Source: a virus
Direction: 5' to 3' (one strand)
Virus record (IMG/VR): IMGVR_UViG_3300010885_028065
Coordinates: 1-28,829 of that record
DNA length: 28,829 bases
Shown here: piece by piece, positions 9,865 to 18,145 of the stretch
How the letters are laid out: every line of letters starts with the position of its first letter
How positions within the stretch are numbered: the first letter of the stretch is position 1
The notes under the pieces: model-generated
Told to the model about the DNA's origin: nothing
Databases searched by the model: none
The model's input: the letters and a program-made list of their open reading frames with translations, nothing else
Program-made: the position numbers and the translations under genes

Positions 9865-10311
9865 ATGGCTAAATTATCAATCGCAAGCATCAAGTCTCTG
9901 TTTCAAACTGGAGACCGTCCAAGTCAAGCAGATTATGTAGATTTGATTGACAGCACATCTGCAAGATCAACAGATCTTGGTTCAGATGGTAACAATGAGT
10001 CTACAATCAATGGCATTGAGAACTCAACAATTTTTGATAACTTTTTAGCAAGTGAGTGGAGATCTGTAAAGTATCTGATCTCAATTAAAAAGACTTCTGG
10101 AGGCGCAAATAAGTATTGGGCCACAGAACTAACCATAGTCCCTGACGCTACAGATGTAAATGTCAGTGAGTATGGAACAGTAGACAATGATGGGAATATT
10201 GGCACCATCTCCGTGTCTAGAGCAGGGGATACAGTTTCACTAACTGTAATTCCTGTAGGTGGGCAAACACCAATAACCCTACGCTATTTGCGTATTGGGT
10301 TAAAGGCCTAA
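9865..10311 (+). CDS. Tail-fibre-like protein (148 aa)
   Basis: The N-terminus (IASIKSLFQTGDRPSQADYV) is an adaptor-like helix common in phage fibre proteins. The C-terminal half (from about residue 55, DNFLASEWRSVKYLISIKK, ending RYLRIGLKA) aligns with the last 100 residues of the next protein (10325-12052: DTFSASTYTAAKYVIQMKK). This shared domain, with the motif (V/N)xVxEYxxVxxxGxxGT, is likely a trimerisation or receptor domain. It is transcribed from its own -10 box. Confidence 0.66.
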   Translation: MAKLSIASIKSLFQTGDRPSQADYVDLIDSTSARSTDLGSDGNNESTINGIENSTIFDNFLASEWRSVKYLISIKKTSGGANKYWATELTIVPDATDVNVSEYGTVDNDGNIGTISVSRAGDTVSLTVIPVGGQTPITLRYLRIGLKA

Positions 10312-10324
10312 CTAAGGAGATAAA

Positions 10325-12052
10325 ATGGCAACAGTAACAAAAGATTTTAGAGTAAAAGCAGGACTGGTGGTTGAGGGATCAACCGCGACTGTTAATGGAA
10401 AGAATATTATCACAGCAGGTGTCGTTGACGCTAAAGGTGATTTGATTGTAGGTAGTGCAGATGATGCAGTAGCTCGTTTAGGTGTTGGCACAAATGGTCA
10501 AGTACTTACAGCAAACTCAGGTGCAACATACGGCGTAGAGTGGTCAGCACCAGCAGCAGTTGGAGTATTTGGTTCAAGCATTGAGTTTGAAGGCTCTACA
10601 GCAAATAACTTTGAAACAACTCTTGCAGTAACAGACCCAACAGCAGACCGTACAATCACACTTCCAGATGCAACTGGTACAGTAGCACTTACTTCAGACA
10701 TTACTAGCGCAGCAAATGCACTTACAACAAGTGATATTGAAGAAGGCACAAACCTTTACTTTACAGATGAAAGAGCACAGGACGCTATTGGTAACAATGT
10801 CGGAACTGGTCTTTCATACAACGATACAACAGGTGCAGTTTCTGTAACAGCAAACACATATGATGCATATGGTTCAGCATCAACAGTTGCAGGCAATCTT
10901 ACAACTCACGGCAACCTTACAGAAGCACACGGCGCAACGGGTGCAGTAGTTGGAACAACAAACACACAGACACTTACAAATAAGACACTTACAAGCCCAA
11001 CACTTACAACACCAGCACTTGGTGTAGCAACTGCTACATCTGTTAATGGAACAACAATTCCATCATCAAAGACTCTTGTTGTAACAACAGATAAGCTAAA
11101 CGTACTTGCATCAACATCTTCTTCAGAACTTGCTGGAATCATCTCTGATGAGACTGGTACTGGAGCACTTGTTTTTGCTAACACACCAACACTTGTAACA
11201 CCAAACATTGGTGCTGCAACTGGTACATCTTTGGTTCTTTCAGGGGACCTAACAGTTAATGGTACAACAACTACAATTAACTCAACAGAAATTACAGTTG
11301 ATGACAAGAACCTTACACTTGGTTCAGTAGCATCTCCAACAGATGCAGGCGCTGACGGTGGTGGTATTACACTTAAAGGTGCTACAGATAAGACTATTAA
11401 CTGGGTAGATGCAACTGATGCATGGACCTCATCTGAACACTTCAACCTTGCTTCTGGCAAGGCGTTCTACCTAAACGGTACATTAGAAACAGCTGCAGCA
11501 CAGACTCTTACAAACAAGACAATTGATGGTGCAAGCAATACGCTTACAGTACGAATTGGAAACGATGTTTCTGGTCTTGGAACTGGCGTAGCTACATTCC
11601 TTGCAACACCATCTTCTGCAAACCTTGCAGCAGCGCTCACTGATGAATCAGGATCTTCAACAGTAGCATTTACTACTAGCCCAACTTTTGTTACACCAAC
11701 TCTTGGTGCAGCAGCAGCAACAAGCATTGCTCTACCAGATGCTCTTGTTGGTTCTGCTCTAGCAACTGCTGGAACTTCAGCAACAACAATTGATACATTC
11801 TCAGCATCAACATATACTGCTGCTAAGTATGTAATTCAAATGAAAAAGGGCACTGACATTGAAGTAATTGAAATGTTGGTAGCAATAGATGGATCAAACA
11901 ATGTTTATGTAACAGAGTACGCTGATGTACAAAGCAACGGTGAACTAGGAACAACAAATGCTGTTTATTCAGCTGGAAATGTTCTTCTTCAAGTTACTGC
12001 AGCAGCAGCAGATACAGCTGTTAAGGTAAGCAAGACATATATTGAAGCATAA
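10325..12052 (+). CDS. Large tail fibre protein A (575 aa)
   Basis: AAGGAGAT precedes ATG 10325. It begins MATVTKDFRVKAGLVVEG, like the next gene. The body is a string of short Thr/Ala/Ser-rich repeats: one FEG(S/A)TAN-F-ETTL-(A/T)-(V/I)-TDPTADRT unit, TLTNKTL-type units, and a module of about 80 residues near 301-380 (SGDLTVNGTTTTINSTEITV to SSEHFNLASGK) that is nearly identical to one in fibre 12566. Such repeats form long beta-prisms. The C-terminus is shared with 9865-10311. The virion role is inferred from composition and place. Confidence 0.78.
   Translation: MATVTKDFRVKAGLVVEGSTATVNGKNIITAGVVDAKGDLIVGSADDAVARLGVGTNGQVLTANSGATYGVEWSAPAAVGVFGSSIEFEGSTANNFETTLAVTDPTADRTITLPDATGTVALTSDITSAANALTTSDIEEGTNLYFTDERAQDAIGNNVGTGLSYNDTTGAVSVTANTYDAYGSASTVAGNLTTHGNLTEAHGATGAVVGTTNTQTLTNKTLTSPTLTTPALGVATATSVNGTTIPSSKTLVVTTDKLNVLASTSSSELAGIISDETGTGALVFANTPTLVTPNIGAATGTSLVLSGDLTVNGTTTTINSTEITVDDKNLTLGSVASPTDAGADGGGITLKGATDKTINWVDATDAWTSSEHFNLASGKAFYLNGTLETAAAQTLTNKTIDGASNTLTVRIGNDVSGLGTGVATFLATPSSANLAAALTDESGSSTVAFTTSPTFVTPTLGAAAATSIALPDALVGSALATAGTSATTIDTFSASTYTAAKYVIQMKKGTDIEVIEMLVAIDGSNNVYVTEYADVQSNGELGTTNAVYSAGNVLLQVTAAAADTAVKVSKTYIEA
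11228..11463 (+). repeat. Fibre module shared with 13754-13995
   Basis: A stretch of about 235 nt encoding SGDLTVNGTTTT, GSVASP, GGGITLKGATDK and LASGK recurs in the other long fibre gene. DNA identity is clearly lower than protein identity, so the copies are old or recombining. The two genes could exchange ends through it. Confidence 0.6.
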
Positions 12053-12071
12053 TTAAGAAAAGAGGATAGAA

Positions 12072-12524
12072 GTGGCAACTGTAGATAAAGATTTTAGAGT
12101 AAAGCAAGGGTTAAACGTAGCCCTAGGCGGTACTTTTGGAGGAACTGTTACAGTTGCTACTCCTACCCAAAACACACATGCAGCAACAAAGCTTTATGTA
12201 GATACGGCAGTTGGAACCCCAACAATTGGAACAACACAACCAGCATCCCCAGTAAATGGAAATCTATGGTTTGATACATTAACAGAGCGTGTGCATGTTT
12301 ATTATGATAATGCGTGGCTTGCCATTGCAACACTTGAAGATGCAGAAACTCTAACAAACCATATTCATGATACAGCTATTGATGGCACAGGATTAGTTGT
12401 AAGTACTTTCATTAGCGGTGGAGCATATAACGAGCCAGGGGTTCTTGTTAGTGCGGGGCTATATAATACAGCATCATTTGAAGCAACTTATGATGGCGGA
12501 ACGGCTATAGATAATTTTAATTAA
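12072..12524 (+). CDS. Tail fibre accessory protein (150 aa)
   Basis: The start is GTG 12072, with AGAGGA about 6 nt upstream. MATVDKDFRVKQGLNVALGG repeats the N-terminus of fibre A, so both probably attach to the same base. Further on, ATPTQNTHAATKLYVDTAVG and GNLWFDTLTERVHVYYDNAW are common in fibre proteins of many phages (GxLWxDT motif). The C-terminal part is unique. It is likely a short fibre. Confidence 0.7.
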   Translation: MATVDKDFRVKQGLNVALGGTFGGTVTVATPTQNTHAATKLYVDTAVGTPTIGTTQPASPVNGNLWFDTLTERVHVYYDNAWLAIATLEDAETLTNHIHDTAIDGTGLVVSTFISGGAYNEPGVLVSAGLYNTASFEATYDGGTAIDNFN

Positions 12525-12529
12525 TTATC

Positions 12530-12538
12530 TGATATAAT
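12530..12538 (+). promoter_or_regulatory. Extended -10 upstream of fibre B
   Basis: TGATATAAT ends 27 nt before ATG 12566, and GAGGAG lies between. Unlike most genes here, this one therefore has a leader of about 20 nt with a ribosome binding site. Confidence 0.52.
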
Positions 12539-12565
12539 ATTAACATAACACTAGAGGAGTTATAA

Positions 12566-14395
12566 ATGGCAACAAGAATGCAACAGCGCAGAGGTACTGC
12601 AGCACAATGGACATCTGCCGATCCAGTATTAAATGCTGGTGAAATGGGTTGGGAATCAGACACCAACAAGTTTAAGATAGGTGATGGAACAAACCACTGG
12701 GTTGACCTAGACTACTTTATTGACGCTAACTCAACAGCAAACCCATCTTTTGGTTCAAGCATTACATTTGAGGGTGCAACTGCAAATGACTTTGAGACTA
12801 CTCTTGCTATAACAGATCCTACAGCGGATCGCACAATCACATTCCCTAATGCTACAGGAACAGTGGTTTTATCTGACGGTAGTGGAAATGTTACAGTATC
12901 AGGAGACTTAACAGTAAGCGGTACAACCACCACTATTAACAGTACAACAATTAATGCTACAACAGGAATGGTTTTTGAAGGTGCAACAGCAAATGCCTTT
13001 GAAACTACCCTCACAGTAACTGACCCAACAGCAGATAGAACTCTAACTCTTCCAGATGCAACAGGAACACTTGCCACCACAGCAGACATTTCTACCCATG
13101 ACTCTGATACAACATCAGTACATGGTATTGCAGATACTTCACTTCTTGCAACAACAGCAAATATTTCTACACACAATTCCGATACAACAGATGTTCATGG
13201 TATTGCTGATACATCAGTTCTTGTTACTACATCAATTCTTTCATCAAATCTTTCATCAAAGGCAGACCTTGCTTCACCAACATTTTCAGGTACCGTAACT
13301 CTTCCAGCAGGAACTGTTACCTCTACAATGATTCTAGATGGAACAATTCTTGATGCAGATATCAATGCATCAGCTGCTATTGCTAAAACTAAGATTTCTG
13401 GAACAGCAGTTACAGTTGCCGATACTGGTACAGTAACAAGCACAATGCTTGCAGATGCAACAATCGTAAATGGTGACATATCTGCTTCAGCAGCGATTGC
13501 ACAGTCTAAGATTTCAGGTCTTTCAGATAGCTTCACAGCTAAAGCAGATGTTGCTGGACCTACATTTACTGGTACAGTGACAATTCCTACACTTGCTGTA
13601 ACAACAACAGCAACAGGTATTTCAAAATCAATGGTTGGGCTAGGAAATGTTGATAATACAGCAGATACAGCAAAGCCAGTATCAACTGCTCAGCAAACAG
13701 CACTTGACCTTAAGGCAAACCTTTCTGGAGCAACATTCACAGGAGCAGTTTCTGGAACTAGCTTGACTCTTTCTGGCGATCTCACAGTTAATGGAACTAC
13801 TACAACATTAAATTCAACATCACTTTCTATAGATGATAAAAATATTGAACTAGGCTCAGTTGCTAGCCCATCAGATGTAACCGCAGATGGTGGAGGTATC
13901 ACACTTAAGGGCGCAACAGATAAAACCTTTAACTGGGTAGATGCCACAGATTCTTGGACCTCTTCAGAGCACATCAACCTTGCTTCAGGAAAAGACCTAA
14001 AGGTAAATGGAACTGCAGTTATTAGCTCAACAGCTGGTGGATTTATCTTTACAGATGGAACACAGACACTTGAAGGAGTTCCATCAAGAACCACAATTAT
14101 TCAAAAGACAGCCTCTTATACACTTTCAGCACTTACTGAAAGAGATGATTTAATTGAAGTTTCTAGCGCAAGCGGTACAACAATAACTATTCCATTAAAC
14201 TCAGCAGTAGCCTTCCCAGTTGGAACATCAATTGATATTCTTCAAACTTCTACAGGACAAGTAACAATTGCGGGAGATGCTGGGGTAACGGTAAATGCAA
14301 CACCAGGATTAAAACTAAGAACTCAATGGTCATCTGCGACTCTCTTTAAGAGAGCAACAAATACATGGGTTGTTTTTGGCGACTTGACAGCTTAA
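12566..14395 (+). CDS. Large tail fibre protein B (609 aa)
   Basis: It begins MATRMQQRRGTAAQWTSADP and GEMGWESDTNKFKIGDGTNH, the N-terminal domain found in many phage fibres (Mtd/hyaluronidase-type, RRGTAAxW...GExGxExDTxxFKxGDG). Two FEGATAN-FETTL...TDPTADRT units follow, then repeats of HDSDTTSVHGIADTS, the (SSKAD or SFTAKAD)...FTGTV units, and the module shared with fibre A. The C-terminus (about residues 510-609) is a separate beta-domain ending VVFGDLTA. It is probably a receptor-binding fibre. Confidence 0.8.
   Translation: MATRMQQRRGTAAQWTSADPVLNAGEMGWESDTNKFKIGDGTNHWVDLDYFIDANSTANPSFGSSITFEGATANDFETTLAITDPTADRTITFPNATGTVVLSDGSGNVTVSGDLTVSGTTTTINSTTINATTGMVFEGATANAFETTLTVTDPTADRTLTLPDATGTLATTADISTHDSDTTSVHGIADTSLLATTANISTHNSDTTDVHGIADTSVLVTTSILSSNLSSKADLASPTFSGTVTLPAGTVTSTMILDGTILDADINASAAIAKTKISGTAVTVADTGTVTSTMLADATIVNGDISASAAIAQSKISGLSDSFTAKADVAGPTFTGTVTIPTLAVTTTATGISKSMVGLGNVDNTADTAKPVSTAQQTALDLKANLSGATFTGAVSGTSLTLSGDLTVNGTTTTLNSTSLSIDDKNIELGSVASPSDVTADGGGITLKGATDKTFNWVDATDSWTSSEHINLASGKDLKVNGTAVISSTAGGFIFTDGTQTLEGVPSRTTIIQKTASYTLSALTERDDLIEVSSASGTTITIPLNSAVAFPVGTSIDILQTSTGQVTIAGDAGVTVNATPGLKLRTQWSSATLFKRATNTWVVFGDLTA
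13754..13995 (+). repeat. Fibre module shared with 11228-11463
   Basis: The second copy of the shared module, in the same order and frame. Protein differences are conservative (INSTEITVDDKN versus LNSTSLSIDDKN). Confidence 0.6.
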
Positions 14396-14416
14396 GAAAA
14401 CATAGGGGAAAATAAA

Positions 14417-15247
14417 ATGGCAGCAGGCAAAAAAATTGGAAAAAAGTCACAAGCTTCAAATGACTTTTTGGCACCATCTCAGGTAACTTCATTAACAGCT
14501 ACAGATGTTGGTACAAGCAGACCATATTTAGCTACAGCTAATACAACATCTGCAGCATCAGCAGCAGGCACAGGAGGCTCTGTAAGCCTTGCCTGGACTC
14601 TTCCAGCGCTGTCTCCAGCTGCCACATCTTACACAATTACAACAACACCATCAACATATACTGTAACAACAGGAACTTCAACTCCTTCTTATACTTTTCA
14701 AGGACTTGCATCAAATACATCTTATACCTTTACAGTTAGTGGCACAAATGCTTCAGGTACTGGAACTGGAACAACATCCTCTTCTGTAACAGCAACAACG
14801 GTCCCCGCAACAATGTCTGCCCCTACCCCAACAGCTGGAGTTAATCAAAACTCAATTGCTTTTACAGCCCCAGCAACTGGTGGTAAGGCTATTACTGGTT
14901 TTACAGTTACTGGCAGTGATGCAACATCTGGGACAGGAGCATCGTCCCCTATTATCATTGCTGACACAGCAGGAACTTCACAGACTTATACAGTAAAAGC
15001 AACCAATGCTAATGGTTCTGGAATAGATTCTGCAGCATCTGCTTCAGTAACAACACTATCTCCGTTCTTCCCACCGTTCTTTCCGTTCTTTCCTCCTTTC
15101 TTCCCATTCTTCCCGTTCTTCCCATCATTTGGCCCATTCTTCCCATTCTTCCCAGGCTTTGGTCCATTCTTTCCATACTTCTGCCCGTCATGCCCTGGCG
15201 GTTGTGGATCAGGATTCTACTGTAATTGTGGTACTTGCGGCTTCTAG
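14417..15247 (+). CDS. Fn3-like surface protein with Phe/Pro-rich, Cys-rich tail
   Basis: The protein is 276 aa, with AGGGGAAAA upstream of ATG 14417. Residues 40-215 hold two fibronectin-III-like beta-sandwiches (GTGGSVSLAWTLPALSPAAT; GLASNTSYTFTVSGTNASGT; FTVTGSD). Residues 216-255 are a run of FFP and PFFP units broken by SFG and GFG. Residues 256-276 are CPSCPGGCGSGFYCNCGTCGF-like, with six Cys at 256, 259, 263, 269, 271 and 274. There is no signal peptide, which fits a virion protein. The tail has many prolines and could be a substrate of the hydroxylases encoded next door. Function inferred. Confidence 0.72.
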   Translation: MAAGKKIGKKSQASNDFLAPSQVTSLTATDVGTSRPYLATANTTSAASAAGTGGSVSLAWTLPALSPAATSYTITTTPSTYTVTTGTSTPSYTFQGLASNTSYTFTVSGTNASGTGTGTTSSSVTATTVPATMSAPTPTAGVNQNSIAFTAPATGGKAITGFTVTGSDATSGTGASSPIIIADTAGTSQTYTVKATNANGSGIDSAASASVTTLSPFFPPFFPFFPPFFPFFPFFPSFGPFFPFFPGFGPFFPYFCPSCPGGCGSGFYCNCGTCGF

Positions 15248-15251
15248 TAGT

Positions 15252-15260
15252 ATGGTAAGA
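15252..15260 (+). promoter_or_regulatory. Possible -10 box before 15285
   Basis: TGGTAAGAT has the extended -10 form with one mismatch in the hexamer and lies 24 nt before the GTG start. Confidence 0.38.
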
Positions 15261-15284
15261 TAGTAACTAGATTTAGAAAATGGG

Positions 15285-15725
15285 GTGGTAAAAATCAATA
15301 CTTATGCTCTTGCTGTTAAAATAGATGATAATTTATTTGAAATTTTTCATTTAGTAGATACTGAAAAAAATTCAGAGATGGATATACGATATCAAGAAAG
15401 CACAAAAAAAGAAACAAAGGTAATACCTCTTAGACCTAATGAACAATTTAATTTAGGCGCTTCTTGGAATGAAAAAGGCTTTACTCTTAATAATGAAAAA
15501 GAGCCAATTTCTTTTGATACAAACGCTGACACATATGTATTTTTATCAGAAAATATTGTTTTTGGAATGTTTAGAATAATCCATCAACATCCATTTGTTG
15601 AAAAATATAGGGCAGCTATAGAAAGTGATGTAATTGTCATTAATATTTCTAATTATCTTGATGCTGACTTAGGTGATTTGTGGAATGGAAAAGAAGTTTA
15701 TAGTGTAGAGGGGTTTAAAAAGTAG
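15285..15725 (+). CDS. Hypothetical protein (146 aa)
   Basis: The start is GTG 15285 (MVKINTYALAVKIDDNLFEI); an ATG at 15280 is out of frame. The protein is beta-rich with acidic loops, contains PNEQFNLGASWNEKGFTLNN and IVFGMFRIIHQHPFVEKYRA, and has no Cys. I do not recognise a family. It is the first gene after the fibre block and precedes the zinc-ribbon protein with only 1 nt between them, so it belongs with the modification operon more than with the fibres. Confidence 0.62.
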   Translation: MVKINTYALAVKIDDNLFEIFHLVDTEKNSEMDIRYQESTKKETKVIPLRPNEQFNLGASWNEKGFTLNNEKEPISFDTNADTYVFLSENIVFGMFRIIHQHPFVEKYRAAIESDVIVINISNYLDADLGDLWNGKEVYSVEGFKK

Positions 15726-15726
15726 T

Positions 15727-15966
15727 ATGTCAAAATGGAATGAATGGAAAAATAATTTAGGAGATGCAAGACCTTGGCATTTACTAGATCCAAACAGACA
15801 AATTAAAGATAAATCTATAGTTGAAAAAAGAATGGATTTATGTAATGGCTGTGAGTTTTTAACAAAAACAACAAAACAATGTGAAAAATGTGGTTGTTTT
15901 ATGACAGCAAAAACAAGGCTTGCTAATGCAGAGTGTCCTATTGGAAAATGGGGCAAAGAAGATTAA
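15727..15966 (+). CDS. Zinc-ribbon protein (79 aa), paralogue of 5495-5692
   Basis: CNGCEFL...CEKCGCFMTAKTRLANAEC ends in CPIGKW, with an N-terminal extension (MSKWNEWKNNLGDARPWHLL). It has the same CxxC-CxxCxCFM-CPxGKW pattern as 5495-5692. It lies between a hypothetical protein and the oxygenase operon. Zinc binding is inferred from the cysteines; it may be an adaptor or an RNA-polymerase- or DNA-binding factor. Confidence 0.75.
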   Translation: MSKWNEWKNNLGDARPWHLLDPNRQIKDKSIVEKRMDLCNGCEFLTKTTKQCEKCGCFMTAKTRLANAECPIGKWGKED

Positions 15967-15987
15967 TCTATCATAAATAATTTGATA

Positions 15988-15996
15988 TGATATAAT
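15988..15996 (+). promoter_or_regulatory. Extended -10 of the oxygenase operon
   Basis: TGATATAAT is a perfect extended -10. It lies 41 nt before TTG 16038, where AGGGGG provides the ribosome site. It would start the transcript for the oxygenase genes. Confidence 0.6.
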
Positions 15997-16037
15997 CATT
16001 ACATAAGAGTAGTTTTACATAATAGGGGGTAAATAGA

Positions 16038-16748
16038 TTGTACACAGAAGAAGAAAATCCTTGGTTTACTAAAGATAGATCAGAATCATTATCAAATAGA
16101 GTACATAGAGTACTAGATAATAAAAATGTTTCTAACCCAGCACTTGGATTAAATATTTATGAAAATGCTATAAGTGCTGAAGATATAGAATTAGTTATTA
16201 ATACCCTAGAAGGTAGCTTGTCCGATGGTTCAACTTATTCTTGGCAAGAAGCTAAGGTTACTAATTCTGAAAAACCCATCAAAGCAGCAAGAGATTGCTC
16301 TGACTTTAAGTATAATAGTAAAACTTTGGGACCTAAGAATGAAAGCAATGCTGGTCTAATTCATATCTATGAAAAAATGGAAGACCTAGTAAAAAAATGT
16401 GTCAATGATTATGCTATGTATTGGGGATTTAATGTTGTTTACTACGAGGTATTTAATTTTGTAAAATATCAGGGTGAGGGCCAAGAGTTTAAAATTCATG
16501 CAGATCATGGCCCACACTATAATACAACTGTATCTATTGTTGCTTATTTAAATGACGATTATGAAGGTGGAGAAATATATTTTCCAAGGTTAGACAACTT
16601 AACCTATAAGCCAAAAGCTGGAGACATTGCAGTTTTTCCATCAAACTATATTTATGAACATGCATCACTTCCATTAAAGTCTGGTACAAAGTATTGCATA
16701 GTTGTCATGTCAGATATTAATCTTCTAGGTCATCAAACATATAAATAA
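16038..16748 (+). CDS. 2OG-Fe(II) oxygenase 1 (prolyl-4-hydroxylase type)
   Basis: The protein is 236 aa and starts with TTG behind AGGGGG. The core is a jelly-roll: His 154 and Asp 156 (HAD) and His 208 bind iron, and Lys 218 (SGTKY), 10 residues on, is the 2-oxoglutarate anchor. YLNDDYEGGEIYF and PKAGDIAVFPS are the diagnostic P4H strands. It would use O2 and 2-oxoglutarate to hydroxylate a protein or small substrate. It is the first of seven related genes (16038-22504). The substrate is unknown; the nearby collagen-like and Pro-rich virion proteins are candidates. Confidence 0.85.
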   Translation: MYTEEENPWFTKDRSESLSNRVHRVLDNKNVSNPALGLNIYENAISAEDIELVINTLEGSLSDGSTYSWQEAKVTNSEKPIKAARDCSDFKYNSKTLGPKNESNAGLIHIYEKMEDLVKKCVNDYAMYWGFNVVYYEVFNFVKYQGEGQEFKIHADHGPHYNTTVSIVAYLNDDYEGGEIYFPRLDNLTYKPKAGDIAVFPSNYIYEHASLPLKSGTKYCIVVMSDINLLGHQTYK

Positions 16749-16769
16749 AATCTAATTTAAGGAGAAGGT

Positions 16770-17441
16770 ATGAATACAGATCAAAATACAGAAGTTTCTT
16801 GGAGTAGTTGCGAAGAGATAGCTCCAGGAATTATAGTTTATCACGATGTTCTTAAAGAAGATTTAGATATTATCAATAGACTAGAGTCAATTTTAGGTAG
16901 AGAAAGAACCAACTATAGGTGGCAACCAGCATATGTTGGATACAAACAAAGAATGCCAGAGTATAGAGATTGTGTAGATTTTAAATTTAAAAAAACAGAT
17001 ATACAAGGTGATCTATCTCCAGACTCAATAAAACTTCAGGAAATTTGGCAAGACTGTTTTGATAGACAAAACCTAGCAGTACAAGACTATTCTAAAAAAT
17101 TTAATATAAATAATTTAAGATATTGGGAAGCCTTTAATTTTATTAAGTATGAGGCAGGACATCACTTTATGGAGCACCATGATCATGGGTTTTCCTATAA
17201 CTGCACATTGTCTTTAGTAGCATACTTAAACGATAATTTTGAAGGCGGAGAGCTTTTCTTTAGACTGCAAGGAATCAACTACATTCCAAAAGCTGGAGAT
17301 GTTGTTTTATTCCCATCAAACTTTATGTATCCACATCAAGCAAAGGTTGTGCATTCTGGTATAAAATATTCTTTAGTTACTATGCTTGATTATAGTGATA
17401 AATATCATAAGCCAGAATTTTATCAAGAAACTGGATCTTAA
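16770..17441 (+). CDS. 2OG-Fe(II) oxygenase 2 (prolyl-4-hydroxylase type)
   Basis: AAGGAGAAGG precedes ATG 16770. It is 223 aa, with iron ligands His 136 and Asp 138 (HHD), His 189 (PHQAKV) and Lys 199 (SGIKY). YLNDNFEGGELFF and PKAGDVVLFPS are present. It resembles gene 1 most, by sequence and by Lys as the 2OG residue, and is its likely duplicate. Its TAA is shared with the ATG of the next gene (TAATG). Confidence 0.85.
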   Translation: MNTDQNTEVSWSSCEEIAPGIIVYHDVLKEDLDIINRLESILGRERTNYRWQPAYVGYKQRMPEYRDCVDFKFKKTDIQGDLSPDSIKLQEIWQDCFDRQNLAVQDYSKKFNINNLRYWEAFNFIKYEAGHHFMEHHDHGFSYNCTLSLVAYLNDNFEGGELFFRLQGINYIPKAGDVVLFPSNFMYPHQAKVVHSGIKYSLVTMLDYSDKYHKPEFYQETGS

Positions 17442-18145
17442 TGTCAATAATTACATGTTACAAAAAAGATCCAAATGGGCTGATTATAGCCCCAATGTCC
17501 ATTAAAAGAGATTGGATGGATGAAACACCGCAAGGTCATGCCTATAGGTGTCATCCAGTAACGTCTGCCAATGTTCTTGGATGGTATATCTATTCTAAAA
17601 AAGATTTTAGATTTATCTGGAACGGAATAAATGATACAAGTGGAGACAATGTAAAAATTATAGAAGGTGAATATAATGCCTACACAGGTAGAGGTCAGTC
17701 AACAGTAAGCTTCAATACTGGGTTTATGTTAAGGACAGATCAAAGTATGAGTGTTCTTACAATAACACCACCAAACTATTTTAGTAATGACTTTGAGGTG
17801 GTTTCATCTTTAGTTTCAACTTCTTTTTTAAGAACAGACTTTCCCTTAGCAATTAAATGTAAAACTGCAAATAAAGAAATAACTATAAAAGCTGGAACTC
17901 CAATAGCAACAATAATTCCAATTTCTGTTACATCACTTAAGGATGAATCAGTTGAAATATTAAATTTTGAGCCCACTGAAGAATATAACAATGATGCTAT
18001 AGCATATGGTTCTGCTGCTAGAAAAATAAATGAGTCTGGCCAGTGGACTGATTGGTATCGTAATGCAACAAATGAAAAAGGAGAATCTATTGGCTCTCAC
18101 GAAGTTAAAAACTTAAAGTTAAGTGTAATTGATAATTCAAGATGA
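17441..18145 (+). CDS. DUF6065-like protein
   Basis: The protein (234 aa) begins MSIITCYKKDPNGLIIAPMS and has IKRDWMDETPQGHAYRCHPV, the RDWMDxTPxxxAYRC pattern that I associate with DUF6065, and later IKAGTPIATIIPISV. Mostly beta-strand, possibly cupin-like in shape. Its function is unknown. It overlaps the previous gene by one base and the next by 4 nt (ATGA), so it is translated together with the oxygenases. No metal-binding HxD motif is visible. Confidence 0.66.
   Translation: MSIITCYKKDPNGLIIAPMSIKRDWMDETPQGHAYRCHPVTSANVLGWYIYSKKDFRFIWNGINDTSGDNVKIIEGEYNAYTGRGQSTVSFNTGFMLRTDQSMSVLTITPPNYFSNDFEVVSSLVSTSFLRTDFPLAIKCKTANKEITIKAGTPIATIIPISVTSLKDESVEILNFEPTEEYNNDAIAYGSAARKINESGQWTDWYRNATNEKGESIGSHEVKNLKLSVIDNSR

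Noticed and set aside
10906-14094. Long minus-strand frames inside the fibre genes (e.g. 10906-11460, 12712-13176, 13690-14094)
   Set aside because: They mirror ACA/GCA-rich repeats of the plus-strand fibres, are Val/Ser-rich, have no ribosome sites and overlap the obvious genes fully.
5009-15247. Prophage signs (integrase, attachment sites)
   Set aside because: No integrase, excisionase or long direct repeats flanking phage genes were found within the window.
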